A stretch of DNA of 64,000 bases from Aegilops tauschii subsp. strangulata (lineage: Eukaryota; Streptophyta; Magnoliopsida; Poales; Poaceae): the NCBI RefSeq assembly GCF_002575655.3, contig NC_053039.3, positions 373,031,633 to 373,095,632 on the forward strand. The letters run 5' to 3'. Position 1 is the first letter of the stretch. Every line of letters starts with the position of its first letter. Below the pieces are notes generated by a model, which saw nothing but the letters and a program-made list of their open reading frames with translations, searched no databases and had not been told where the DNA came from. Positions 32,887-45,500 of the stretch are shown piece by piece. The translations under genes and the position numbers were made by a program.

Positions 32887-35800
32887 TGTAACACCCCGCA
32901 TGTAACTTGCCATATTTGTAACTCCTTCTCTTGCCATTTTCGGCTTTGTGTTATGAGATTCCCTCCATGGTCGGGTTTTGTTTTTAGTTTTGCATTTTGT
33001 CATGTCATGCATTTTCATATCATGTCATCATGTGCATTGCATTTGCATACGTGTTCGTCTCTTGCATCCGAGCATTTTCCCCGTTGTCCGTTTTGCAATC
33101 CGGCGCTCCTAGCTCCTCCAGTGCACCCCTCTTGTTTTCTTTCGTGTGCGGGTGTCAAACATTCTCGGAATGGACCGAGGCTTGTCAAGTGGCCTTATTA
33201 CACTACCCGGAGACCGCCGGTCAAGTTTCGTTCCATTTGGAGGTCGTTTGGTACTCCAATGGTTAACCGGGCATCCGCAAAGTCCATTTGAGTGTCCAGA
33301 AAAAACTCCCTCAAAAACCAGCCAAAACCCACCATACTCTCTTCCATGTCTTAGGTCGTTCGATCACGATCGTGTGGGCGAAAACCGCACCTCATTTGGA
33401 CTCTCCTAGCTCCCTCTACCTATAAAACTCCATCCCCTCCCGAAAACGAATCGCGGATCAAACCCTAGCGTCTTCCACCTCGCGCCGCCGGACAAAGTCC
33501 GCCCGCGCCGACCGACGAATCCGGCGCTGACACTTGTCGCCGCCGCCCTCTCCACCGCGCCGGCCCGCGGAGCCCAGGGAGGGCCCGCGCGAGCCCGCGT
33601 CTGCCCCGCCGCCGTCTGCCTCCGCGCCGCCCGAGTTTGGCCGCCGCCGCCTCCTCCTTCCCCTCCGACGCCCTCCGGCTGCCTCTCCTTCCTCCATCAC
33701 CGCGCATCGCCGGCCCGATCTAGATCCGATCGGCGAGCACTGTAGCGGTTGACCCCGAGCCCCCTCAATTTCCCAAGTTTTTTGCATTCCTCATATTATA
33801 TGCTCATGTTCATCAGTGCATAACTCCTTGCATGTAGCTCCGATTCACGCGTGTAATATGTCAAATTGTTCGCTCGTGGTGCTCTACATTTTGTTCAATT
33901 GCACTATGTTAATTAGAGGTCTTCTTGATGCCCAAATCTCTGTTGGAAGAGGGCTAGTTGCTGTTATCTGCTGGTTCTTAGCAGAACTTGGAGATTTGTC
34001 ATTTTTGTATCATTTAATTTGTGCATCTTATGGGCATGAGCTCTACATGTGTTTTGAAGTATGCCATGCCATCATTCCAAGGGTGTATGCCATGTATTTT
34101 TTTGATCTCTTTGGTGACTAGCACAAGCATGCAAAGTAGGCTCCGGAATGTCTGATTTCAGGGACTTAGTGATTTCTCAAGTCTGTCTGCTGTTATTTTG
34201 TTGCCATGTAAACCTGATGCTACAGAGAGATCCATGCATATTTTGGAGATATTCCATAAGGATGTTTTGTAGCTATAGTTGTAATTGATCCATTCCTGCC
34301 CTTGTTTGCAATTATTAAGTGCCATAGCATGACTAAATCTTGCTCTACTTTTGCTATAAAATATTTCTGGCAGATTCTTAACATGATATGCAGTTTTGCC
34401 AAGCTTATTGTAGTTGCTCCATACATGCTATGTATTTTCTCTTGACATGGATAGCTACCTAAACAAGCCATATTGCTGTAGGTGTGCTTGTTTTGTCATG
34501 CATTGCTCTGTAGTGAGTGCATCAAGCTCACAAAGAGGCCTATATATTATTATTTCTGCCATGCTCTGTTTTCTGCTAAGTCTGAAACCTGATAACGAAA
34601 CTTGCTATGTTCTCATGCTTGCCATCATATCTTCAGGTCCTTTTTGGCTTATGGTCAGTAAGGGACTTTTGTCATGTGCTTTTAGCAGAACACTTCCATA
34701 CCTTATTTTGCTATGTTAAGTTCCTGTAGCATGTTGATTTCATGCTCTGATCATTGCTACCTGATGCCGTTTTCTGCCATGTCCAGTTTTTCAGGGTCTG
34801 TGATCCTGTTATCTTTTGCACTTTTGCCGTGCTTGTTTGAGCTTGATATGTTGTGATCTAGCCGTAGCTCAGTGTTCATCTTTTGTCAAGCATCTCCTGT
34901 AGATTACTGTCATAAGCTTTGTTGCTATGTTGGGGTGATGTAGCATTGTTACTTGTTGCATTTTATGTGCTATCATGCTGTTAATCGCAGATTCGTGTCA
35001 TTCTTGTTTTGCATGCCATTTGCAAACCGTGCATCCGTTTCCGGTGATCTTTATATCGATTTCGACCGAAATCATTTCATCTTTCCAGTGGCATGCTTGG
35101 TTTGCCAAGTTACTACCAGGTTCATCATTTTCCTTCCGAAGCACGCATATGCATCGCATATCATATCTTGCATATCATACATGTTTTGCATCATGTTGTT
35201 TGTGTATTTCTCGTGGTTGATTGTGGTTCCGTTTGTTTGTGTTCTTGTCTTGGGTAGAGCCGGGAGACTAGTTCGTGAACGAGGAACCAGTCGAGTACGC
35301 TTACGAGGATCAAGCTTTCGACAACTCTGAGAACCTTGCAGGCAAGATGACCACCCCTCGAAATCACTTCTATCTTTGCTTTGCTAGTTGTTCGCTCTAT
35401 TGCCATGCTGTGCTACCTATCACTTGCTATATCATGTCTCCCATTTGCCATGTCAGCCCCTAACCATCCTTTCCTAGCAAACCGTTGTTTGGCTAAGTTA
35501 CCGCTTTTGCTCAGCCTCTCTTATAGCGTTGCTAGTTGTAGGTGAAGTTGAAGTTGGTTCCATGTTGGAACATGGATATGTTGGGATATCACAATATCTC
35601 TTATTTAATTAATGCATCTATATTTTTGGTAAAGGGTGGAAGGCTCGGCCTTATGCCTGGTGTTTTGTTCCACTCTTGCCGCCCTAGTTACTGATATACC
35701 GGGATTATGTTCCTTGAGTTTGCGTTCCTTACGCGGTCGGGTGATTTATGGGACCCCCTTGACAGTTCGCCTTGAATAAAACTCCTCCAGCAAGGCCCAA

Positions 35801-36952
35801 CTTTGGTTTTACCATTTGCCGCCTAAGCCTTTTCCCCCGGGTTTTCGCGAGCCCGAGGGTCATCTTATTTTAACCCCCGGACCAGTGCTCCTTCGAGTGC
35901 TGGCCCAAACCGAGCGATGTCCGGCGCCCCCTGGGCAACCAGGGTTTATGCCAACCCGACGTCTGGCTCATCCGTTGTGCCCTGAGAACGAGATATGTGC
36001 AGCTCCTATCGGGATTTGTCGGCACATTCGGGGGCTTTGCTGGTCTTGTTTTACCATTGTCGAGATGTCTTGTAAACCGGGATTCCGAGACTGATCGGGT
36101 CTTTCCGGGAGAAGGTTTATCCTTTGTTGACCGTGAGAGCTTATGATGGGCTAAGTTGGAACACCCCTGCAGGGTATTATCTTTCGAAAGCCGTGCACGC
36201 GGTTATGAGGCAGATGGGAATTAGTTAATGTCTGGTTGTAGAGAACTTGTCACTTGACCCAGTTAAAATACATCAACTGCGTGTGTAGCCGTGATGGTCT
36301 CTTCTCGGCGGAGTCCGGGAAGTGAACACGGTCTGAGTTATGATTGACGTAAGTAGGAGTTCAGGATCACTTCTTGGTCATTGCTAGTTGACGACCGCTC
36401 CGTTGCTTCTCTTCTCGCTCTCTTTTGTGTATGTTAGCCACCATATATGCTTATTGCCACTGCAGGTCCACCTCATTACACCATCCTTTCCTATAAGCTT
36501 AAATAGTCTTGATCTCGCGGGTGTGAGATTGCTGAGTCCTCGTGACTCACAGATTCTACCAAAACAGTTGCAGGTGCCGACGATGCCAGTGCAGATGATG
36601 GGGTCGATCTCAAGTGGGAGTTCGACGAGGAACGTGGTCGTTATTATGTGTCTTTTCCTGATGATCAGTAGTGGAGCCCAGTTGGGACGATCGGGGATCT
36701 AGCATTTGGGGTTATCTTATTTTCATCTGGATTTTGACCGTAGTCGGTCTTTATGTTTGTATTTTGGATGATGTATGAATTATGTTTTTGTATTGTGTGA
36801 AGTGGCGATTGTAAGCCAACTCTTTATCCCATTCTTGTTCATTAGATGGGATTGTGTGAAGATGACCCTTCTTGCGACAAAACCACTATGCGGTTATGCC
36901 TCTAAGTCGTGCCTCGACACGTGGGAGATATAGCCGCATCGTGGGCGTTACA
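32887..36952 (+). repeat. 5' LTR of Tekay 2
   Basis: 4066 bp, TGTAACACCCCGC to GGGCGTTACA. Promoter-like layout: TATA box at 33421-33427, then a GC-rich block (about 33470-33740), then a long AT/T-rich stretch. It lacks about 100 bases of the GC-rich block that are present in the 3' LTR (about 43375-43480). Confidence 0.94.
33421..33427 (+). promoter_or_regulatory. TATA box of Tekay 2 5' LTR
   Basis: TATAAAA followed about 40-50 bases later by an AAACCCTAGCG leader-like sequence. The same box is at 43129-43135 in the 3' LTR. Confidence 0.65.
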
Positions 36953-36955
36953 AGT

Positions 36956-36969
36956 TGGTAATCAGAGCC
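36956..36969 (+). promoter_or_regulatory. Primer binding site of Tekay 2 (tRNA-iMet variant)
   Basis: TGGTAATCAGAGCC, three bases after the LTR; one base (A) longer than the usual TGGTATCAGAGCC. Confidence 0.85.
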
Positions 36970-38107
36970 ATCCCCGACTTAGGAGCCCCCTGCTTGATCG
37001 AATCGCTGGCGTTGTTGAGTCTAGAACAAAAATGTTTTGAGTCTTAGGATTATATATATCGGAAAGTAGGATTATTTTTACTCCTCAGTCCCTTCGTCGC
37101 TCTGGTGAGGTCTCCTGACGTAGAAGTTTTCACTATTCTCTCCTCAAATTTCACAAAAAAAAATTTAGGATCACGCGGGTATCTTGGAATTGTTCCGATG
37201 GTTTTGTGACGAGAACATTGTTCTTGGTGCCTCCTGACATTTAGGGGTTGTGGCAGTGTCCCGGGGAGTTGAGCTCCGAGGTGTTGTCGTCACAGTTTTA
37301 TCGTTGCAGTTCTGGAATACCTGAGTTTCGCCGACATCGAAATCTCTTTTATGCAGTTGTTGGTGAGATCACCTCGACGCCACCCAGTACTGGGGCGGGA
37401 GTTCGAGAGTATTGCCATAACTTTTATAACGGATGTTTTTCAAAGGTTGAGGTAAACGATTTCCGAAGGTTTCTTGGTTATGTGTTGACGGATGGATACA
37501 ACTGGATCTAGGGATTGCTAGTTTGGATGATATATTTTGTGTCCCCTGTATCCCCTACACCAGATTGCATAACCAGAAAGTTTTGGGAGTTTATAAGTGG
37601 GAATTCTAGTAGCCTTAGGATATCTTTCCGACAGACGCATGATATGAGATTGGGGTTCGACGTCTAGTGGTCCGCCTGTACACGGTTGGTTTTAAAGTGG
37701 TCTCGTAGTGTCTTAAAGAGTCCATGGCTATGCCGACTCGGGGACGCTTCGTATGTCATGTGCACAGCCTTGTACATGATGGTGCTGTACGATTGAGCCC
37801 GTGTGGGCCCCACCACAAAAACTTCGGACGAAATCTCTATCATATGTTTGTTCCGGCTTATTCTGCAAGCCAATACTTTGTTTTGTTTTCAATTGTGGTA
37901 TTTGAGTTTGCTTCGAAGTCATATGTTGATTCCATATCTTTTCTAAGTGGCTTCCCAACTTATGGAAGTGTGATGATTTACTACGGAATTCATTCGTTCA
38001 TCTTCGTTCGAATGTTTATTGTGAAGACTATATGTTGCAATTTCTATCCGTTGATTCTACTTATCTATTTGTCTATCAAGATGCTAACGGATGTCACCCT
38101 CTTCAGG
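36970..38107 (+). other. Tekay 2 leader, with an acceptor-like site before gag
   Basis: No long frame; an 87-codon ATG frame at 37248-37511 has no recognised content. The last bases TGCTAACGGATGTCACCCTC then TTCAG look like a branch point plus 3' splice site and end at 38106, one base before the gag ATG. Donor-like sites include GTGAGAT near 37345 and GAGGTAAAC near 37449. Confidence 0.45.
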
Positions 38108-39178
38108 ATGGCTCCGCCAACGCGTTAAAATCTGGATCGCAATGAAGGGAGTCAGTCGAACCCTCCGCCACCACCTCCGCCTCCGGAGGCATGGCAGGCT
38201 ATCATGGCAGCCACCAACGCCAATGCTCAGATGATTCTGCAACTCTTGCAAGAACGTACTCAAGGGCAAGGCAATCAAGGCAATCAAGGTCAAGGCAACA
38301 ATCAGTTTCACTTTGCTACTCTCAACCAGTTTCTCGCAAATCAGCCCAAGTCTTTCAGCTACTGTGTCGAGGCCACGGATGCCGATGATTGGCTCGTGGA
38401 CATCAACAAGCATTTTGAATGTAGCAATGTCAGGCCTGAGGACTATGTCAAGTTCGCTTCTTTCCAGCTCAAGGACCAAGCTGCTGACTGGTATCAACAA
38501 TACAAAGATTCCAGAGGAGGTCGTGTGATCACTTGGACTGACTTCTGTCGGGACTTCAAAGCGCACCACATTCCACAAAGTGTTGTTGAGAGAAAGCGTG
38601 AGGAGTTCCGCAATCTCAAGCAAGGCAACATGTCTGTGTATCAATACAACATCCAGTTTCAGAAACTTGCTCGCTTCGCTAAACAAGACGTTCCTGATGA
38701 AAAGAGCATGATCTATCACTTCAGAGGTGGCCTTAAAGAGGATCTGCAGTTAGCTCTTGTTCTTGTTGAGCCTACTCAGTTGGATCAATTCTATAATATG
38801 GCTCTGAAGCAAGAGGCTGCTCAGCTCAAGTGTGAGGCTTCTAAGAAGAGAGTCAGAGACGCAGTTCAGTCTTCTTCTTCCTCACTTGTGACAGCTAAGC
38901 AACAGAAGTTCTGTTTGCCTCCTCCTCCTCCGTTTCGTCAGCCTTATCAGCAGAAGCACAAAGGTGGCCATGGTTCTTCCAACTCTTCCAACTCCGGCTA
39001 TCAGAACAAGTCTCAGAATCAAGCTCCAAAGTCCGATGCTCCTTATCACCGTCCACTCTCAGAGGTGACTGGCAACAAATGTCAGCAGAAGGGTCACTAT
39101 GCTAACAAGTGCTTCAACCAAAGGCGCCTTCCTCCTCCTCCTCCAGTCAGATTCCAGCAATGCAGTGGTCAAGCATAA
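38108..39178 (+). pseudogene. Tekay 2 gag
   Basis: The family start is probably ATG 38108 (MAPPTR), followed at once by TAA at 38126-38128. The same frame then continues through a Pro-rich run, and an in-frame ATG at 38204 opens 324 codons. It has a Gln/Gly repeat (GQGNQGNQGQGN), the gag core (DADDWLVDINKHF, ADWYQQYKDSRGG, RNLKQGNMSVYQY), then a Pro/Ser-rich tail and the knuckle [11 protein letters not shown] near 39090-39112. The first knuckle cysteine is Gly. The frame ends at 39178 while pol is open in the +1 frame from 39099. Since related elements have one gag-pol frame, an indel near 39150 is likelier than programmed shifting. Confidence 0.88.
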
Positions 39179-42100
39179 TCCAAAGTATGCAAAGGTGAAC
39201 ATGATGAATGCAGCTCAAGCAGAGGAATCTACTGATGTGATAATGGGTAATCTTCCTGTTAATGATATTCCTGCAAAAATTCTTTTTGATACTGGTGCAT
39301 CGCTTTCTTTCATATCAAGACCATTTGCATTTAAGCATGAGTTGGTTTATCAAGATTTGCCTAGACCGTTATCAGTTGTCTCTCCGGGTAAATTCATGAA
39401 TGCAAGCTCCATGGTTCCGGATGTTTACATCAAGATGGGCAACTATAAATTTCAGTCTTCTCCAATTGTTCTTGGTGACTCGGATATTGATCTTATTCTC
39501 GGGATGGACTGGCTTTCTAAGCACAAGGCTCAACTCGATTGTGCTGCCAGGGAAATTCAATTGACACACTCGTCTGAGGATGTGATTATTTATGCCGCTC
39601 GTGATGAAACCATTCGGTTCTTTTCTCTCAATGAGAAGGGCGAATTGAATGCCATCTCTCAAATTCCAGTCGTTTGTGAGTATCAAGATGTCTTTCTAGA
39701 AGAGCTTCCGGGTATGCCTCCTCATCGGCCAGTTGAGTTCGTTATCGAACTAGAGCCTGGCACTGAACCCGTTTGCAAGCGTCCATACAAGCTTGGACCC
39801 AACGAGCAGAAGGAATTGAAGAAACAGCTCGATGAACAAGAGCGTCTGGGTTTGATCAGACCGAGTTCTTCTCCATGGGGTTGTGGTGTTCTTTTTGTCA
39901 AGAAGAAGGATGGCACGGACCGACTTTGTGTCGACTACCGTCCATTGAACAAGAAGACAATCAAGAACAAGTACCCACTTCCCAACATCAATGAGCTATT
40001 TGAGCAACTCAAAGGGGCTAAAGTATTCTCGAAGCTTGACCTCCGTATGGGTTATCATCAGATTCGCATTCGTGAAGAAGATATTCCCAAGACAGCATTC
40101 AGAACAAGCTTTGGTTCTTATGAATATACTGTCGTGTCTTTCGGCCTTGTCAATGCTCCTCCAGTGTTCTCTCGGATGATGAATTTCATCTTCAACCCCT
40201 ATACCAATGAAGTCGTTCTGGTGTATCTCGATGATATCTTGGTCTTCTCCAAGAATAAGAAGGATCATGCCAAACATTTGCGATTGGTGCTCGACAAGCT
40301 CACAGAGTATCAATTCTATGCGAAGTTCCCTAAATGTGAGTTTTGGCTCGATGAAGTTCTTTTCCTTGGTCACATCATCTCTGCCAAGGGCATCGCTGTT
40401 AACCCCGAGAAGGTGTCCGCAATTGTGAATTGGGAACCTCCTCAAAATGTCAAGCAGCTCCGCAGTTTTCTTGGTCTTGCAAGCTATTGTCGAAGATTCG
40501 TTGAGAATTTCTCCAAGATTGCAAAGCCTCTTTCCAACCTCCTCCAGAAGCATGTGAAATATGTCTGGTCTCCTGAGTGTGACGTTGCTTTCAACACTCT
40601 CAAAGAGAAACTAGTCACAGCTCCTGTCTTGACTCCTCCTAATGAATCCAAGCCGTTTGAAGTTTTCTGTGATGCTTCTCTCCAAGGTCTCGGTGCTGTG
40701 TTAATGCAAGAGAAGAAAATTGTGGCCTATACCTCTCGTCAGTTGAAGCCCAACGAGAAGAACTACACCACTCACGATCTTGAGTTGGCGGCAGTTGTCC
40801 ATGCATTAATAACGTGGAGACATCTCTTGTTGGGAAGACAAGTGGACATTTTCACCGATCACAAGAGTCTCAACTATATCTTCACTCAACCCAACCTCAA
40901 CCTCAGGCAGACTCGATGGGTCGAAATGATTCAAGAGTACAATCCGAGTATTGAATATACTCCAGGCAAGGCCAATGTCATTGCAGATGCTTTAAGCAGG
41001 AAGGCTTATTGCAACAGCTTAATTCTCAAGCCGTTCCAACCGGATCTTTGTGAAGCTTTCCGCAAGCTGAATCTCCAAGTTGTTCCTCAAGGCTTTCTTG
41101 CCAACCTCATAGTCTCTCCTACTTTGGAAGATCAAATTCGTGAGGCACAACTCCTTGATGCCATGGTGAAGAAGGTGAAACGTGGTATCGACAAGGGTCT
41201 TTCCAAATACAAGTGCTATCACATTGATGACAGAGACACTTTATTCTTCGAGGACCGGTTTGTGGTTCCTAAAGGTGATCTAAGGAAAGTCATTATGAAC
41301 GAGGCGCACAATTCTCTCCTGTCCATTCATCCTGGAAGTACGAAGATGTATCATGACCTCAAGAAGTTGTATTGGTGGACTCGAATGAAGCGAGAAATTG
41401 CTCAGTTTGTGAATGAATGTGATGTCTGTCGAAGAGTGAAAGCAGAACACCAACGACCAGCTGGTCTCCTTCAACCTCTTGCTATCCCAGAATGGAAGTT
41501 TGATCATATCGAAATGGACTTCGTGACTGGTTTTCCAAAGTCCAAGCGCGGAAATGATGCTATCTTCGTTGTCATCAACAAGCTCTCTAAAGTGGCTCAT
41601 TTCCTTCCAATTAAAGAATCCATCATAGCAGCTCAGCTGGCAGAGCTTTACACCTTCAGAATTGTCTCCTTGCACGGCATTCGACAATTGATTTCTTCAG
41701 ATCGTGGAAGCATCTTCACCTCTAAGTTCTGGGACTCCTTTCAGAAGGCCATGGGCACAAACATTCGCTTCAGCACAGCTTTCCATCCTCAAACTAGTGG
41801 CCAAGTCGAGCGAGTCAATCAAATTCTTGAAGATATGCTCAGGGCTTGTGTCATTTCCTTTGGCATGAAATGGGAAGATTGTCTTCCATATGCTGAATTC
41901 TCCTACAACAACAGCTTCCAAGCAAGTTCGGGCAAGGCCCCATTCGAGATTCTCTATGGCAGAAAGTGTCGTACTCCTCTCAATTGGTCAGAGACTGGTG
42001 AACGCCAACTTCTTGGCAATGACTTAATCACAGAAGCTGAAGAAATGTGTAAAGTCATCCATGATAATCTCAAAGCCGCGCAATCGCGCCAGAAGAGTTA

Positions 42101-42557
42101 CTATGATAGCAAGCACCGTGATTTGGCTTTCGAGATCGGAGACCATGTCTACCTCCGCGTCTCTCCAATGAAAGGCACTCGTCGCTTCGATATCAAAGGG
42201 AAGCTTGCCCCTAGATACGTGGGTCCTTTCAAGATCATTGGCAAAAGAGGCGACCTCGCCTATCAACTTGAGCTTCCTGCCAACTTCGCGAACGTGCACG
42301 ATGTGTTCCACGTGTCACAGCTCCGCAAGTGCTTCAAGGCGCCTGAGCACACTATCAACTTCGAAGAGATTGACCTCCAAGAAGATTTGTCTTATCATGA
42401 GCACCCCGTTGCTATTCTTGAAGAAACTGAGTGCAAGACTCGCAACAAGTCAATCAAATTCCTGAAAGTAAAGTGGTCGCACCATTCCGACCGGGAAGCC
42501 ACCTGGGAACGCGAGGACCATCTCCGTTCCGAATATCCGGAGTTCTTTCAGTCCTAG
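39099..42557 (+). CDS. Tekay 2 pol: protease, RT, RNase H, integrase, chromodomain
   Basis: Open for 1152 codons. The first 20-odd residues are gag read out of frame; homology starts at about [15 protein letters not shown]. Order: protease FDTGAS (39285-39302); RT with [13 protein letters not shown] and YLDD at 40223-40234; RNase H ([29 protein letters not shown]); integrase HHCC ([16 protein letters not shown]), catalytic MDFVTGF, SSDRGS and [11 protein letters not shown]-binding part ([20 protein letters not shown]); C-terminal chromodomain ([20 protein letters not shown]). All catalytic residues I can judge are present. It would make cDNA and insert it, with the chromodomain expected to bind modified histones. 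Translation depends on gag, which is broken. Confidence 0.92.
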   Translation: MLTSASTKGAFLLLLQSDSSNAVVKHNPKYAKVNMMNAAQAEESTDVIMGNLPVNDIPAKILFDTGASLSFISRPFAFKHELVYQDLPRPLSVVSPGKFMNASSMVPDVYIKMGNYKFQSSPIVLGDSDIDLILGMDWLSKHKAQLDCAAREIQLTHSSEDVIIYAARDETIRFFSLNEKGELNAISQIPVVCEYQDVFLEELPGMPPHRPVEFVIELEPGTEPVCKRPYKLGPNEQKELKKQLDEQERLGLIRPSSSPWGCGVLFVKKKDGTDRLCVDYRPLNKKTIKNKYPLPNINELFEQLKGAKVFSKLDLRMGYHQIRIREEDIPKTAFRTSFGSYEYTVVSFGLVNAPPVFSRMMNFIFNPYTNEVVLVYLDDILVFSKNKKDHAKHLRLVLDKLTEYQFYAKFPKCEFWLDEVLFLGHIISAKGIAVNPEKVSAIVNWEPPQNVKQLRSFLGLASYCRRFVENFSKIAKPLSNLLQKHVKYVWSPECDVAFNTLKEKLVTAPVLTPPNESKPFEVFCDASLQGLGAVLMQEKKIVAYTSRQLKPNEKNYTTHDLELAAVVHALITWRHLLLGRQVDIFTDHKSLNYIFTQPNLNLRQTRWVEMIQEYNPSIEYTPGKANVIADALSRKAYCNSLILKPFQPDLCEAFRKLNLQVVPQGFLANLIVSPTLEDQIREAQLLDAMVKKVKRGIDKGLSKYKCYHIDDRDTLFFEDRFVVPKGDLRKVIMNEAHNSLLSIHPGSTKMYHDLKKLYWWTRMKREIAQFVNECDVCRRVKAEHQRPAGLLQPLAIPEWKFDHIEMDFVTGFPKSKRGNDAIFVVINKLSKVAHFLPIKESIIAAQLAELYTFRIVSLHGIRQLISSDRGSIFTSKFWDSFQKAMGTNIRFSTAFHPQTSGQVERVNQILEDMLRACVISFGMKWEDCLPYAEFSYNNSFQASSGKAPFEILYGRKCRTPLNWSETGERQLLGNDLITEAEEMCKVIHDNLKAAQSRQKSYYDSKHRDLAFEIGDHVYLRVSPMKGTRRFDIKGKLAPRYVGPFKIIGKRGDLAYQLELPANFANVHDVFHVSQLRKCFKAPEHTINFEEIDLQEDLSYHEHPVAILEETECKTRNKSIKFLKVKWSHHSDREATWEREDHLRSEYPEFFQS

Positions 42558-42579
42558 ATCTCGGGACGAGATCCTCTCG

Positions 42580-42593
42580 TAGTGGTGGAGTGT
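42580..42593 (+). promoter_or_regulatory. Polypurine tract of Tekay 2
   Basis: GTAGTGGTGGAGTGT directly before the 3' LTR start; same position and similar sequence as in Tekay 1 (AGTGGAGGAG). Confidence 0.7.
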
Positions 42594-45500
42594 TGTAACA
42601 CCCCGCATGTAACTTGTCATATTTGTAACTCCGACTCTTGCCATTTTCGGCTTTGTGTTATGAGATTCCCTCCGTGGTCGGGTTTTGTTTTTCGTTTTGC
42701 ATTTTGTCATGTCATGCATTTTCATATCATGTCATCATGTGCATTGCATTTGTATACGTGTTCGTCTCTTGCATCCGAGCATTTTCCCCGTTGTCCGTTT
42801 TGCAATCCGGCGCTCCTAGCTCCACCGGTGCACCCCTCTTGTTTTCTTTCGTGTGCGGGTGTCAAACATTCTCGGAATGGACCGAGGCTTGTCAAGTGGC
42901 CTTATTACACTACCTGGAGACCACCGGTCAAGTTTCGTTCCATTTGGAGGTCGTTTGGTACTCCAACGGTTAACCGGGCATCCGCAAAGTCCATTTGAGT
43001 GTCCAGCAAAAAAACCCTCAAAAACCAGCCCAAAACCCACCAAACTCTCTTCCATGTCCTAGGTCGTTCGATCACGATCGTGTGGGCGAAAACCGCACCT
43101 CATTTGGACTCTCCTAGCTCCCTCTACCTATAAAACTCCATCCCCTCCCGAAAACGAATCGCAGATCAAACCCTAGCGTCTTCCACCTTGCGCCGCCGGA
43201 CAAAGTCCGCCCGCGCCGGACACGTCCGCCCGCGCCGACCGACGAATCCGGCGCTGACACTTGTCGCCGCCGCCCTCTCCACCGCGCCGGCCCACGGAGC
43301 CCAGGGAGGGCCCCCGCGAGCCCGCGTCTGCCCCGCCGCCGTCTGCCTCCGTGCCGCCCGAGTCCGGCCGCCGCCGCCGCCGGCAACCCCACCGCCTGTC
43401 GCCGGGCGCGCCGCCGCGCCTGCCGCCACTGAGCCGTGGCCTCCCTCTCCTCCTCCGGCCCCGAGGCCGCCGCTTGCTCCTTCCCCTCTGACGCCCTTCG
43501 GCCGCCTCTCCTTCCTCCATCGCCGCGCATCGCCGGCCCGATCTAGATCCGATCGGCGAGCACTGTAGCGGTTGACCCCGAGCCCCCTCAATTTCCTAAG
43601 TTTTTTGCATTCTTCATATTATATGCTCATGTTCATCAGTGCATAACTCCTTGCATGTAGCTCCGATTCGCACGTGTAATATGTCAAATTGTTCGTATCG
43701 TGATGCTGCACATTTTGTTCAATTGCACCATGTTCATTAGAGGTCGTGTTGATGCCAAAAGCTCTGTTGGAAGAGGGCTAGTTGCTGTTATCTGCTGGTT
43801 CTTAGCAGATCTTGGAGATTTGTCATTTTTGTATCATTTAATATGTGCATCTTATGGGCATGAGCTCTACATGTGTTTTGAAGTATGCCATGCCATCTTT
43901 CCAAGGGTGTATGCCATGTATTTTTGTGATCTCTTTGGTGACTAGCACAAGCATGCAAAGTAGGCTCCATAATGTTTCTGATTTCAGGGACAGTGATTTC
44001 TCAAGTCTTTGTCTGCTGTTATTTTGTTGCCATGTAAACTTGATGCTACAGAGAGATTCATGCATATTTTGGAGATGTTCCATAAGGATGTTTTGTAGCT
44101 ATAGTTGTAATAGATCCATTCTTGTCCTTGTTTGCAATTATGAAGTGCCATAGCATGACTCAATCTTGCTCTACTTTTGCTATAAAATATTTCTGGCAGA
44201 TTCTTAACATGATATGCAGTTTTGTCAAGCTTATTGTAGTTGATCCATACATGCTATGTATTTGCTCTTGCTATGGATAGCTTCATAAACATGCCATATT
44301 GCTGTAGGTGTGCTTGTTTTGTCATGCATTGCTCTGTAGTGAGTGCATCAAGCTCACAAAGAGGCCTATATATTATTATTATTTCTGCCATGCTCTGTTT
44401 TCTGCCAAGTCTGAAACCTGATAACGAAACTTGCTATGTTCTCATGCTTGCCATCATATCTTCTGGTCCTTTTTGGCTTATGGTCAGTAAGGGAATTTTG
44501 TCATGTGCTTTTAGTAGAACACTTCCATGCCTTGTTTTGCTATGTTGATTTCGTGCTCTGATCATTGCTACCTGATGCTGTTTTCTGCCATGTCCAGTTT
44601 TTCAGTCTGTGATCCTGTTATCGTTTGCACTTTTGCCATGCTTGTTTGAGCTTGATATGTTGTGATCTAGCCGTAGCTCAGTGTTCATCCTTTGTCAAGC
44701 ATCTCCTGTAGATTACTGTCATATGCTTTGTTGCTATGTTGGGGTGCTGTAGCATTGTTACTTGTTGCATTTTATGTGCTATCGTGCTGTTAATCGCAGA
44801 TTCGTGTCATTCTTGTTTTGCTTGCCATTTGCAAACCGTGCATCCGTTTCCGGTGATCTTTATATCGATTTCGACCGAAATCATCTCATCTTTCCAGTGG
44901 AATGCTTGGTTTGCCAAGTTACTGCCATGTTCATCATTTTCCTTCCGGAGCACGCATATGCATCGCATATCATATCTTGCATATCATACATGTTTTGTAT
45001 CATGTTGCTTGTGCATTTCTCGTGGTTGATTGTGGTTTCGTTTGTTCGTGTTCTTTTCTTGGATAAAGCCGGGAGACTAGTTCGTGAATGAGGAACCGGT
45101 CGAGTACGCTTACGAGGATCTAGCTTTCGACAACTCTGAGAACCTTGCAGGGAAGATGACCACCCCTCGAAATCACTTCTATCTTTGTTTGCTAGTTGTT
45201 CGCTCTATTGCCATGCTGCGCTACCTATCACTTGCTATATCATGTCTCCCATTTGCCATGTCAGCCCCTAACCATCCTTTCCTAGCAAACCGTTGTTTGG
45301 CTAAGTTACCGCTTTTGCTCAGCCCCTCTTATAGCGTTGCTAGTTGCAGGTGAAGTTGAAGTTAGTTCCATGTTGGAACATCGATATGTTGGGATATCAC
45401 AATATCTCTTATTTAATTAATGCATCTATATTTTTGGTAAAGGGTGGAAGGCTCGGCCTTATGCCTGGTGTTTTGTTCCACTCTTGCCGCCCTAGTTACT

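Noticed and set aside
33458..33787. Arg/Gly-rich frames in the Tekay 2 LTR (also 43114-43591)
   Set aside because: GC-rich LTR leader; the frames change with the length difference between the two LTRs, so they are not conserved.
36388..36702. 104-codon frame in the Tekay 2 LTR, repeated at 46196-46510
   Set aside because: Present twice only because it is LTR sequence; hydrophobic start by chance and no homology recognised.
38084..38719. 211-codon minus-strand frame opposite Tekay 2 gag
   Set aside because: It mirrors the gag coding strand, which has clear homology; no independent motif.
39996..40553. 185-codon minus-strand frame opposite Tekay 2 RT
   Set aside because: Shadow of the RT coding strand.
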